A stretch of 64,000 nt of DNA from Bacillus sp. SORGH_AS_0510 (GTDB lineage: Bacteria; Bacillota; Bacilli; Bacillales; Cytobacillaceae), in contig NZ_JAUTAU010000001.1 in assembly GCF_030818775.1 (NCBI RefSeq), positions 392,001 to 456,000 of the forward strand, written 5' to 3'. This document shows, piece by piece, positions 29,805 to 43,622 of this stretch. The translations under genes were made by a program, and so were the position numbers. The notes below the pieces were generated by a model. The model was not told the origin of the DNA, ran no database searches, and saw nothing but the letters and a program-made list of their open reading frames with translations. Positions within the stretch are counted from its first letter, which is position 1; every line of letters starts with the position of its first letter.

Positions 29805-32014
29805 TGAAACTCATACTTGCATTGCTCCTTACCTTTCAGACTCCGAGAATTTTGATCCATCCTCCTATTCCGAAACCTTCCAATGAACAGACCGTGGCGA
29901 TTGTCCTTCTTAAGGAGCCCCGATCGGAACAAGCCATCCGGCAGTTGATTCAACCGTATAAGGACATCAAGCTGCGCAGAATTTTTACGGAGGCGATTGA
30001 TGGGTTTTCTGTTCAGGGACCTGCAGAAACCATCAGCAAACTCACCAACCAGCAGCACATCCTCAACGTCTCTCAAGTGACCCAGTATCAGGCAGAAACA
30101 GAAGAGAGCGTCAAAATCATTGGCGGGGAAGAGGTCCGCAGTTTTTTTGATGAGAAAAATGAACGCCTTACCGGGAAAGGGGTGACAGTCGGGGTGATTG
30201 ATACCGGCGTCGATTATACGCATCCCGACCTGCAGCGCAACTATGCCGGCGGACATGACCTTGTCGATAATGACCGCGATCCGATGGAAACGCTCGCTGT
30301 CGGTAAGGCGACGATTCATGGGACGCATGTCGCTGGGATTATTGCGGCTAATGGAAAAATTAAAGGCGTAGCGCCGGAGGCGAAAATTGTCGCGTACCGC
30401 GCACTCGGTCCTGGGGGCGGCGGAACGACAGAACAGGTACTGGCGGCCATTGACCAAGCAATCAAGGACAAAGTGGATATTATGAACCTGTCGCTCGGAA
30501 ACGATATTAACGGTCCGGACCTTCCAATCAGTCTTGCGCTTAACCGCGCGGTGGACAAAGGCATTGTTGCGGTGGCTGCATCTGGTAATTCGGGACCGAA
30601 TGTGTGGACGGTGGGTTCGCCCGGTACCGCCTCTAAAGCGATTTCGGTCGGTGCTTCAACGCCTACTATGGAGATACCCTATTTATTAATAGAAGGAAGT
30701 CGGCAAAAATTACGGATTCAGCCGATGGAAGGCTCCGACAAATGGGCGCTAGACCGTTCGCTAGATGTGGTAGACGGAGGTCTTGGCAGGAAAAACGAGT
30801 TGAAAAATGTTGCAGGAAAGATTGTGCTGATGAAGCGAGGGATACTGACCTTTACGAAAAAAGCCGAAAATGCCCGCGCGGCGGGGGCAAGAGCGGTATT
30901 AATTTACAACAATATGAGCGGAAGCTTCATTGGCAATCTGGAATCTCCGCTGACCATCCCTGTGGGTGCACTCTCTAGGGGTGACGGAGTCTTTTTACAG
31001 AAAGAAATAAAACAAGGTGTGGTTGCGAGAATCTCAGTGGTCGAAGAGCGGGACAAGTTGGCAGACTTTAGCTCGAGGGGGCCGGTTACGGGGACGTGGG
31101 ATATTAAGCCGGATATTGTCGCGCCGGGAGTAGCCATCAATTCGACAATTCCAGGCGGCTACTTATCACTACAGGGGACGAGTATGGCGGCACCGCATGT
31201 GGCAGGGGCCTGTGCGTTAATCAAGCAGGCGCACCCAGACTGGACACCGCTGCAAATTAAGGCGGCGTTGATGAACACGGCAAAGCCGCTTGAAAAAAGA
31301 CGAATAAGTATAGTGGCTGACGATAGTCACGGCTATTACCGTACGTATGAACAAGGGGCCGGACGAATCCAGGTGGATGAAGCGATTAAGGCCACGTCAC
31401 TGGTTTCACCGAGCAGTATGAGGTTTGGGAAATATAGCGAAGATGGGGATGTACACACATCCACTCTCCATGTGGAAAATAAGAGTGCGCATGTACAGCG
31501 TTATTCCTTCTCCATTCCAGAGAAGGTGGAGGGGTTGAGTTGGAGGTTCCCGCTGTCGTTCACGCTTGGACCGAAGGAATCGCGGGATGTGACAGTGGAA
31601 TTGATGGTGGATCCGAAGGTGTTCTTGCGCAAGGTTCATGACGGTTACCTTGAAATGCAGGCAGGCACAACGACCATTCACATTCCATATTTGTATGTGC
31701 TGGAAGAGCCGGGATATCCAAGGGTGATGGGGTTTGACTTTGGTGAAGGGGACCAGCCGGGGCAGTACAAATATGAGGTCTATTTGCCTGGTGGTGCCGA
31801 GGAGTTTGGTATTGCGTTGTTTAATCCGCAAGACTACCGGTTTATGGGCTTTCTAGATACGAGGACAAATGTGAAGAAAGGGCTCATCCGCAAGGTCATT
31901 TCGCCTGAGCAGTTGCCGGCTGACGGGACGTACCTTGTGAAGGTATTTGCGAAAAAGGCGAAAAAGGAAGATTTTATTGAACGGATGATTGTGATTGAGA
32001 GGGAAAAGGAGTAA
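29804..32014 (+). CDS. Subtilisin-like serine peptidase, Vpr-like
   Basis: This is a 736-residue S8 peptidase. It has a short hydrophobic start (MKLILALLLTFQT) that may serve for export, an I9-like inhibitor domain (about 25-100: TVAIVLLKEPRSEQAIR), and the triad Asp133 (GVIDTGVDYTHPD), His172 (HGTHVAGIIAANG) and Ser460 (QGTSMAAPHVAGA). A PA insert lies around 325-405 (ARAAGARAVLIYNN). It resembles the minor extracellular protease Vpr but is shorter and lacks wall-binding repeats. Its start overlaps the upstream NERD gene by one base, so both are probably co-transcribed. The catalytic half is richer in G+C than the large subtilase upstream. Confidence 0.88.
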   Translation: MKLILALLLTFQTPRILIHPPIPKPSNEQTVAIVLLKEPRSEQAIRQLIQPYKDIKLRRIFTEAIDGFSVQGPAETISKLTNQQHILNVSQVTQYQAETEESVKIIGGEEVRSFFDEKNERLTGKGVTVGVIDTGVDYTHPDLQRNYAGGHDLVDNDRDPMETLAVGKATIHGTHVAGIIAANGKIKGVAPEAKIVAYRALGPGGGGTTEQVLAAIDQAIKDKVDIMNLSLGNDINGPDLPISLALNRAVDKGIVAVAASGNSGPNVWTVGSPGTASKAISVGASTPTMEIPYLLIEGSRQKLRIQPMEGSDKWALDRSLDVVDGGLGRKNELKNVAGKIVLMKRGILTFTKKAENARAAGARAVLIYNNMSGSFIGNLESPLTIPVGALSRGDGVFLQKEIKQGVVARISVVEERDKLADFSSRGPVTGTWDIKPDIVAPGVAINSTIPGGYLSLQGTSMAAPHVAGACALIKQAHPDWTPLQIKAALMNTAKPLEKRRISIVADDSHGYYRTYEQGAGRIQVDEAIKATSLVSPSSMRFGKYSEDGDVHTSTLHVENKSAHVQRYSFSIPEKVEGLSWRFPLSFTLGPKESRDVTVELMVDPKVFLRKVHDGYLEMQAGTTTIHIPYLYVLEEPGYPRVMGFDFGEGDQPGQYKYEVYLPGGAEEFGIALFNPQDYRFMGFLDTRTNVKKGLIRKVISPEQLPADGTYLVKVFAKKAKKEDFIERMIVIEREKE

Positions 32015-32024
32015 TTTTTATGTG

Positions 32025-32065
32025 CATGGTGGGCAAGCCAAATTTGGACCGGTTTGTCCACCATG
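32025..32065 (+). terminator. Hairpin after the Vpr-like gene
   Basis: CATGGTGGGCAA pairs with TTGTCCACCATG, but few T follow, so termination is uncertain. The rest of the 356-base gap before atpZ holds an inverted repeat of TTTTGTGTC/GACACAAAA (about 32083-32118) and the putative atp promoter. Confidence 0.5.
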
Positions 32066-32221
32066 TTTATCACAGAAAAATATTTTGTGTCACAAAGTTC
32101 ACAAAATGGACACAAAATGGTCAAAAAATAGATAAGAAATCCACTACAATAAGAGTGTAAATTAAAATTTCATGAGAAAAAGCTTTGGGAAATTGTTTGT
32201 GGGATAATTCACTAAATTCCA

Positions 32222-32250
32222 TTGACTTTACAAGATGCCTATTGTATGCT
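32222..32250 (+). promoter_or_regulatory. Candidate sigma-A promoter of the atp operon
   Basis: TTGACT (32222-32227) and TATGCT (32245-32250) are 17 bp apart. The leader to atpZ would be about 115 bases. Confidence 0.5.
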
Positions 32251-32370
32251 AACAAAGGGTGTAAAATGATAGGGTTTTCATCGGAATTTCGACAATATTC
32301 TACGGTGTTTCCTACGTGTTTGCATACTAGTACCCGGTTGACATTCTCTGATAGTGAGGATGCGATAAGC

Positions 32371-32595
32371 ATGCGAAAAAACAACCGTCATCCATTACAA
32401 GCTATGGCTTTAATGTCCGCAATAGTCTCCCAGTTAGTCGGTTCCATTCTAATAGGTATATTCTCAGGCAGATGGCTGGATCGGCAGTGGGATACCGAGC
32501 CGCTTTTCTTAATAGTTGGACTGCTCATTGGACTTGGAGCAGGCACCTATTCCATGCTTCTTTCAATCCGCCATTTCTATTCAGGAGATAAATAA
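32371..32595 (+). CDS. atpZ: AtpZ/AtpI family membrane protein
   Basis: This is a 74-residue protein with two membrane helices (MSAIVSQLVGSILIGIFSG and LFLIVGLLIGLGAGTYSML), the short first gene of many Bacillus atp operons. The family is thought to work with AtpI in c-ring assembly or Mg transport; the precise role is unsettled. The ATG at 32371 has GTGAGGAT upstream; longer readings are unlikely since they start with Cys-rich nonsense. It lies two bases before atpI. Confidence 0.82.
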   Translation: MRKNNRHPLQAMALMSAIVSQLVGSILIGIFSGRWLDRQWDTEPLFLIVGLLIGLGAGTYSMLLSIRHFYSGDK

Positions 32596-32597
32596 CT

Positions 32598-32972
32598 ATG
32601 CCAGATTTTAGAATCATGTTTAACAGACAGCGGAAATGGCTCTTTTATGTATTAGCCATCTATGTTCTTGGCTGGGGATTCACACCCTACCCAACGGTTT
32701 TCTTAGGGCTGATCCTTGGGACATGCTTTGGTTACTTAAACCTTTGGTTATTAGTGAAGAAAACAGAGGACTTTGATAAAAAGGTTTCACAGGGCAAGAA
32801 AGTCCGCTCTCTCGGCTCGCTGTCCAGAATGGCAGTAGGTGGGATAGCCGCATTAATTGCATTAAGATACCCCGAGTATTTTAATATTATAAGTTTAGTA
32901 ATAGGACTGATGACATCCTATATTGTCATTATGATAGATTATTTTTATCATGCAGTGCATGTACATAAATGA
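32598..32972 (+). CDS. atpI: ATP synthase subunit I
   Basis: This is a 124-residue integral membrane protein with four hydrophobic segments, in the usual place before atpB. AtpI is not part of the finished enzyme and is thought to help c-ring assembly. Segments are at about 14-32, 34-52, 72-90 and 95-115. The call rests on length, topology and position, with the family pattern (YPTVFLGLILGTCFGYLNLW) agreeing. Confidence 0.88.
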   Translation: MPDFRIMFNRQRKWLFYVLAIYVLGWGFTPYPTVFLGLILGTCFGYLNLWLLVKKTEDFDKKVSQGKKVRSLGSLSRMAVGGIAALIALRYPEYFNIISLVIGLMTSYIVIMIDYFYHAVHVHK

Positions 32973-32987
32973 GTGGAAACGAGGTGA

Positions 32988-33707
<720 letters not shown>

Positions 33708-33765
33708 TATAAACCGTTCATTACTCATGAACAAAATAAAAAACAATATTTTTTTATACATTTAA

Positions 33766-34005
<240 letters not shown>

Positions 34006-34023
34006 TTATTATTAAAACTCCAG

Positions 34024-34051
34024 ATGGCGAAGACACCTAATCCTTCGCCAT
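34024..34051 (+). promoter_or_regulatory. Intergenic hairpin between atpE and atpF
   Basis: ATGGCGAAG pairs perfectly with CTTCGCCAT (9 bp). No T run follows, so an mRNA-processing or 3'-protecting stem is likelier than a terminator. It could help raise subunit c output relative to the downstream genes. Confidence 0.55.
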
Positions 34052-34065
34052 TCATTTATGTCTAG

Positions 34066-35183
<1,118 letters not shown>

Positions 35184-35192
35184 GATTCGTAG

Positions 35193-36716
<1,524 letters not shown>

Positions 36717-36775
36717 TATTGGGGGCGCCTCCTAAGGGCGCTCTTAGCTAAACATTCTTTGAATGAGGGTGGTGA

Positions 36776-37644
<869 letters not shown>

Positions 37645-37714
37645 TATTTTTGAAAAAATAGCCTGTTCGGCTGGCTAAAAAGATAATGAGCGGGAAGGCT
37701 GCATTTGTTCATGA

Positions 37715-39199
<1,485 letters not shown>

Positions 39200-39217
39200 A
39201 TCCTGCCAGGAGGGTAA

Positions 39218-39628
<411 letters not shown>

Positions 39629-39650
39629 TATTAGCTCGTATATATATGGA

Positions 39651-39696
39651 AACCCCTTTGGCGGACCTTTATTGGTTCGCTGGAGGGGTTTTTTAT
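39651..39696 (+). terminator. Intrinsic terminator of the atp operon
   Basis: AACCCC and GGGGTT form the base of the stem, GCGGACC and GGTTCGC the upper part, followed by TTTTTATTTTG. Array 3 starts about 30 bases further on. Confidence 0.92.
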
Positions 39697-39724
39697 TTTG
39701 TTATTTTGGGGGGGGGGTGGGTGT

Positions 39725-40440
39725 GGGTGAGGTGGACGATATGTAGGTGGAAGTGGCCGATAAGTTCGGAAAAGTGGCCGATATGTGGGTGGAACCGGCC
39801 GATAAATGTGGGAAAGTGGATGATAAGTTGTTTTTAGTGGGGGAACGATGCTGGTTTTATATAAAAATGGTCGCTTAAAGATGGGGTTGGGGGAGAAGGT
39901 AGTAGAATTGGTTGTATAAGTGGATGGGGGAGTTAGTTTGCCAGTCTTGCGACTGGCATTTTTAGTGGATAGTTTAGTGATTTTGGAGGAGTGGCCGATA
40001 AGTTGTAGAAAGTGACCGATAAGTTTGGAAAAGTGGCCGATATGTGGGTGGAACCGGCCGATAAATGTGGGAAAGTGGATGATAAGTTGTTTTTGGTGGA
40101 GGAACGATGCTGGTTTTTATAAAAATGGTCACTTAAAGACGGGGTTGGGGGAGAAGGTAGTAGAATTGGTTGTATAAGTGGATGGGGGAGTTAGTTTGCC
40201 AGTCTTGCGACTGGCATTTTTAGTGGATAGTTAAGTGATTTTGGAGGAGTGGCCGATAAGTTGTAGAAAGTGACCGATAAGTTTGGAAAAGTGGCTGATA
40301 TGTGGGTGGAACCGGCCGATAAATGTGGGAAAGTGGATGATAAGTTGTTTTTGGTGGAGGAACGATGCTGGTTTTTTATAAAAATGGTCACTTAAAGACG
40401 GGGTTGGGGGAGTTAGTTTGCCAGTCTTGCGACTGGCATT
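39725..40440. repeat. 259-bp tandem repeat containing 21-bp-phased array 3 (GGCCGATAA word)
   Basis: The sequence GTGGCCGATATGTGGGTGG recurs at 39774 and 40033 and, with one change, at 40291, so a 259/258-bp unit is present nearly three times; the third copy has an internal deletion of about 35 bp. Each unit contains five GGNNGAT cores 21 bp apart (39734, 39755, 39776, 39797, 39818; 39993 to 40077; 40251 to 40335). Each also contains the hairpin GCCAGTCTTGCGACTGGC (39940, 40198, 40421), which has a terminator-like T stretch after it. No plausible gene. Confidence 0.88.
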
Positions 40441-40497
40441 TTTAGTGGATAGTTTTAGTTTTTTGAGAAGTAGGGTGAGAAAGCTGAAGTAGGGAAG

Positions 40498-40600
40498 TTC
40501 TATATCAATTTTTGACGAGGAAAGATAGAAAAAGTAGAAGTAGAAGGGTTCTACATCTATTTTTGATGAGGTAAATATAGAGAAAGTAGAAGTAGAGAGA
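40498..40600. repeat. Short tandem pair, about 51 bp
   Basis: TTCTATATCAATTTTTGACG at 40498 and TTCTACATCTATTTTTGATG at 40549 begin two similar units of about 51 bp, each ending in AAAGTAGAAGTAGA. Another TCTTGCGACCGGCC half-hairpin follows. Confidence 0.65.
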
Positions 40601-40864
40601 GTCTTGCGACCGGCCTTTTTATGTTGAGTTAATTCTGCATGATTTGTACATTTTTGCATATGATGGTAGGGCGACTGCAAGATTTGGAATTGTTTTAAAA
40701 AGTGTCGTTTTACATAGGTGGGGTTGGAGGTCTATCAAGTTTTTTATATAGAAAGGAGAAAAAAGGTATATTTAATGAATGTTTAATGACAAATCTCACA
40801 TACATTGCTCGGTATTTGTTGTTAACATTGGGGGTGTTGACGGGTTTTTATGTAGTGTTGTAGA

Positions 40865-41070
40865 GAGCGGTTCTTGCGAACCTTTTGTTAGGGAAACTGC
40901 TTGGCTCTTTCGAGCCTTGACTATGCACGTCATCTTCCGCTAGCGCTCCAGATCACGTGCGCTAACCCCAGGGCTTTCCGCAATAGACTTGCTTGTTGTT
41001 CGCTCTTGCGTCATCTCTGGAGAACCTTCAAGGACGCGACCTCCGCGAGATCACGCAAACGCTCAAAAAG
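40865..41070. other. GC-richer hairpin cluster in the atp-nuo gap
   Basis: Several small stems: GGTTCTTGCGAACC (40869-40882), GGCTCTTTCGAGCC (40903-40916), TAGCGC with GCGCTA (about 40942-40965), and CTCCAGAT with ATCTCTGGAG. It is distinctly richer in G+C than the repeats before it. Nothing here looks coding; a ribosome-site-like AAAGGAGAAAAAA at 40752 precedes only a three-codon frame. It may belong with the cruciform element that follows. Confidence 0.5.
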
Positions 41071-41074
41071 GGGA

Positions 41075-41277
41075 CCCATGTCGACAACCTAGTATGGTGC
41101 AAAATTGAAATTCTCCCGCAATGTGCTACCCGCACATTGCGCTTCAGCTACCGCTGAAGCTTGCGAAAATTGAACATTTTAAGCCCCTTCTGAGAGCGCG
41201 CTCTCAAGGGTCTTAAAATGTTCAATTTCCGCGGCGGGAGAATCCCAATTTTATGTATAATGGCTTGTCGACATGGG
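41075..41277. mobile_element. Nested cruciform element (possible MITE or structured RNA)
   Basis: Inverted terminal arms of 45 and 44 nt (41075-41119 and 41234-41277) share CCCATGTCGACAA at the ends and ATTCTCCCGC inside. Between them are three hairpins: GCAATGTGC/GCACATTGC (41118-41140), GCTTCAGC/GCTGAAGC (41141-41160), and a long one of 18 bp (41165-41183 with 41212-41229) topped by the 16-nt palindrome TGAGAGCGCGCTCTCA (41191-41206). No gene inside. The type is my guess; the fold is read directly. Confidence 0.6.
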
Positions 41278-41296
41278 TTTGTAACAATGCTATAAT
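41268..41296 (+). promoter_or_regulatory. Sigma-A promoter of the nuo operon
   Basis: TCGACA (41268-41273) and TATAAT (41291-41296) are 17 bp apart with an extended TGC before the -10. The -35 hexamer is part of the right arm of the cruciform element. The leader to nuoA is about 50 bases. Confidence 0.75.
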
Positions 41297-41352
41297 GAAT
41301 TCGGTTACAATATTCATTAGTATGAAAATTTACAACATTGGAGGGGATAGAC

Positions 41353-41727
41353 ATGGAACTTCTAAATATATATCAGAATAATTACCTGATAGTTTTTGTG
41401 TTCCTATGTCTTGGGGTGTTGCTGCCGATGGTGGCGTTATATTTGGGTAAGCTTTTGCGTCCTTATAAGCCTAGTGATGCGAAGTATACCACATATGAGA
41501 GCGGTGTTGAGCCTTTTCACGATTCCCGTGTTCAGTTCAATGTCCGCTATTATATTTTTGCCCTAATGTTTGTTGTTTTTGATGTGGAAACGGTGTTCTT
41601 ATATCCATGGGCTGTTGCCTATGATAAGCTAGGTATCTTTGCATTGATCGAGATGTTAATTTTCGTGGTTATGCTGTTAATTGGCCTAGTCTATGCTTGG
41701 AAGAAGAAGGTGCTACGATGGATTTAA
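41353..41727 (+). CDS. nuoA: NADH-quinone oxidoreductase subunit A
   Basis: NuoA is a small membrane subunit of complex I, 124 residues here, with three membrane helices. The conserved loop ([20 protein letters not shown]) and the acidic [12 protein letters not shown] are present. The ATG at 41353 follows TTGGAGGGG. It overlaps nuoB by 10 bases. First gene of an 11-gene operon. Confidence 0.95.
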   Translation: MELLNIYQNNYLIVFVFLCLGVLLPMVALYLGKLLRPYKPSDAKYTTYESGVEPFHDSRVQFNVRYYIFALMFVVFDVETVFLYPWAVAYDKLGIFALIEMLIFVVMLLIGLVYAWKKKVLRWI

Positions 41728-42230
41728 AACTGGACGGCATTTCACCTAAGGAAATGGAAGAGTTACAAAGAAATGTATTTATGACTACGCTGGAGCAAAT
41801 CAAGGCATGGGCTCGAAGTAATTCGATCTATCCGATGACATTTGGTCTGGCTTGTTGTGCGATTGAGATGATGGGTGTAGGGTCATCGCATTATGACCTT
41901 GACCGTTTTGGTTCGTTTTTCCGTACGTCTCCACGTCAATCGGATTGTATGATTGTATCTGGAACGGTAACGAAGAAAATGGCGCCGATTTTACGTCGTT
42001 TATATGATCAAATGCCAGAGCCGAAGTGGGTTATTGCTATGGGTTCTTGTGCAACAGCTGGCGGGCCGTATGTGAAGTCATATTCGGTTGTTAAAGGTGT
42101 CGATCAAATCGTGCCTGTTGATGTATACATACCTGGTTGCCCACCAAACCCAGCGGCTTTAATTTATGGAATCAATAAGTTAAGGGAAAAGATTCGCTAT
42201 GAAGCGAAGACTGGGAAGAAGGTGATCTAA
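41718..42230 (+). CDS. nuoB: NADH-quinone oxidoreductase subunit B
   Basis: This 170-residue subunit of the peripheral arm holds iron-sulfur cluster N2, the last before quinone. Cluster cysteines are seen in [20 protein letters not shown] and IPGCPPNP. The ATG at 41718 lies inside the end of nuoA, with GAAGAAGGTG as ribosome site. Confidence 0.96.
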   Translation: MDLKLDGISPKEMEELQRNVFMTTLEQIKAWARSNSIYPMTFGLACCAIEMMGVGSSHYDLDRFGSFFRTSPRQSDCMIVSGTVTKKMAPILRRLYDQMPEPKWVIAMGSCATAGGPYVKSYSVVKGVDQIVPVDVYIPGCPPNPAALIYGINKLREKIRYEAKTGKKVI

Positions 42231-42233
42231 CCG

Positions 42234-43619
42234 ATGAGTGGGGAAAAGGATCTTGAACAGTTAAAGAAAGAGGCTGTAGCGAAAGCGAAGGCTGCGGCGG
42301 CTGCGAAGCGTGCGGCTAAGGCAGCGGGGGAATCAGCCCCGAAGCAGGAAACCTCAACTCCAGCTGAGCCGGCAAAACCGGAAGCGCCAGTCACTCCAGC
42401 GGCACCGCAAAACGAAGCGCCAGCAACCTCAACAAGCGAAGCCCCTGCGGCAAGCTCTGATGCGGATGATTTGGCGAAGCGAAAGGCAGAAGCAGTAGCG
42501 AAGGCGAAGGCGGCTGCGGCGGCAAAGAGAAAAGCGATGGAGCAAGCAGGCGGTGCGGCCACTGCATCCGAATCTACACCAGCAGAAGAACCAGCAGGAA
42601 ACGAAGCGGATGACTTAGCGAAAAAGAAAGCAGCGGCAGTAGCGAAGGCGAAAGCGGCTGCGGCAGCAAAGAGAAAAGCCATGGAGCTAGCAGGTGGCGC
42701 AGAACCGGCATCCGAGTCCACACCAGCAGAAGAACCAACAGGAAACGAAGCGGATGACTTAGCGAAAAAGAAAGCAGCGGCGGTAGCGAAGGCGAAGGCG
42801 GCGGCGGCAGCAAAAAGAAAAGCGATGGAGCTAGCGGGCGGCGCGGCCACCGAAGCCGGAGCAGAAGACAGCGTACCAGCAGGCGATGATGCTAAAGCAA
42901 AGGCGGCAGCAGCAGCGAAAGCAAAAGCGGCGGCGGCAGCAAAGGCGAAGGCAGCAGCAGCGGCCAAGGCGAAAGCGGCTGGAATGTCGGAGGATGCACC
43001 TGCAGCTGGCGGAGATGATGAAAAGGCGAAAGCGATTGCTGCAGCAAAAGCCAAAGCGAAAGCAGCGGCGGCAGCGAAGGCCAAGGCAGCAGCAGGCGGA
43101 AAAGCTGAAACAGCAGCTCCTACAGAAGAAGCAAAGCCTTCAGTCAATCAGCCATTTTTAGATAAATATCTGAAAGTCATTGAAGAAAATATGGGATCAG
43201 ATGTTTTAGAAGATTCTTATATTAATAAACTATCCAAGGATGTTCCAACACTTGTGGTGAAGCGTGAGAACTACTTTAAATTGGCTCAATTTTTAAAATT
43301 CAATGAGCTGTTAGGGTTTGATTACTTATCCGAGCTTCATGGAACAGATTTTGAAACACATATGGAAGTGTATGTTCACTTATATTCATACAAAAACCGT
43401 CAATCTGTCGCTGTGAAAGTGAAGATTGACCGAGATGAACCAACAATCGAATCCTTGACACCGATTTGGGCGGGTGCAAACTGGCCTGAATGTGAAGCGT
43501 TTGATTTACTCGGTATCAAGTTTACCGGACATCCGAACCTTTACCGGATCATGCTTGGAGATGATTGGGTTGGCCATCCACTGCGAAAAGATTATGAGCC
43601 GTACGATGTGGAGGTGTAA
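42234..43619 (+). CDS. nuoC: NADH-quinone oxidoreductase subunit C with long Ala/Lys-rich N-terminus
   Basis: The C-terminal 160 or so residues (from PFLDKYLKVIEENMG) are the 30-kDa subunit domain of complex I, with RDEPTIESLTPIWAGANWPE and the end GHPLRKDYEPYDVEV. The first 300 residues are low complexity: at least three copies of a roughly 47-residue unit (DDLAKKKAAAVAKAKAAAAA then KRKAMELAGGA) and a poly-AKAKAA stretch, resembling histone H1 tails. Such extensions are known in Bacillus NuoC but are long here. The function of the tail is unknown. The antisense strand is also open but is not a gene. Confidence 0.92.
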   Translation: MSGEKDLEQLKKEAVAKAKAAAAAKRAAKAAGESAPKQETSTPAEPAKPEAPVTPAAPQNEAPATSTSEAPAASSDADDLAKRKAEAVAKAKAAAAAKRKAMEQAGGAATASESTPAEEPAGNEADDLAKKKAAAVAKAKAAAAAKRKAMELAGGAEPASESTPAEEPTGNEADDLAKKKAAAVAKAKAAAAAKRKAMELAGGAATEAGAEDSVPAGDDAKAKAAAAAKAKAAAAAKAKAAAAAKAKAAGMSEDAPAAGGDDEKAKAIAAAKAKAKAAAAAKAKAAAGGKAETAAPTEEAKPSVNQPFLDKYLKVIEENMGSDVLEDSYINKLSKDVPTLVVKRENYFKLAQFLKFNELLGFDYLSELHGTDFETHMEVYVHLYSYKNRQSVAVKVKIDRDEPTIESLTPIWAGANWPECEAFDLLGIKFTGHPNLYRIMLGDDWVGHPLRKDYEPYDVEV

Positions 43620-43622
43620 CCA

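Noticed and set aside
32083..32118. Rex or Fnr-type operator before the atp operon
   Set aside because: TTGTG and CACAA are present but 10 bp apart rather than the 8 bp of the Rex site, and the Fnr pattern does not fit. Left as an unexplained inverted repeat.
40191..40680. Minus-strand frames of 66 and 149 residues in the atp-nuo gap
   Set aside because: They run through the 259-bp tandem repeat, lack ribosome sites, and their composition only mirrors the DNA repeats.
40750..40790. Possible small gene after AAAGGAGAAAAAA
   Set aside because: The ATG that follows opens only three codons before a stop.
42227..43147. 306-residue frame on the minus strand
   Set aside because: It is the antisense of the Ala/Lys-rich nuoC repeats. 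GC-rich codon repetition keeps the other strand open; it has no ribosome site and encodes only an Ala/Phe-rich chain.
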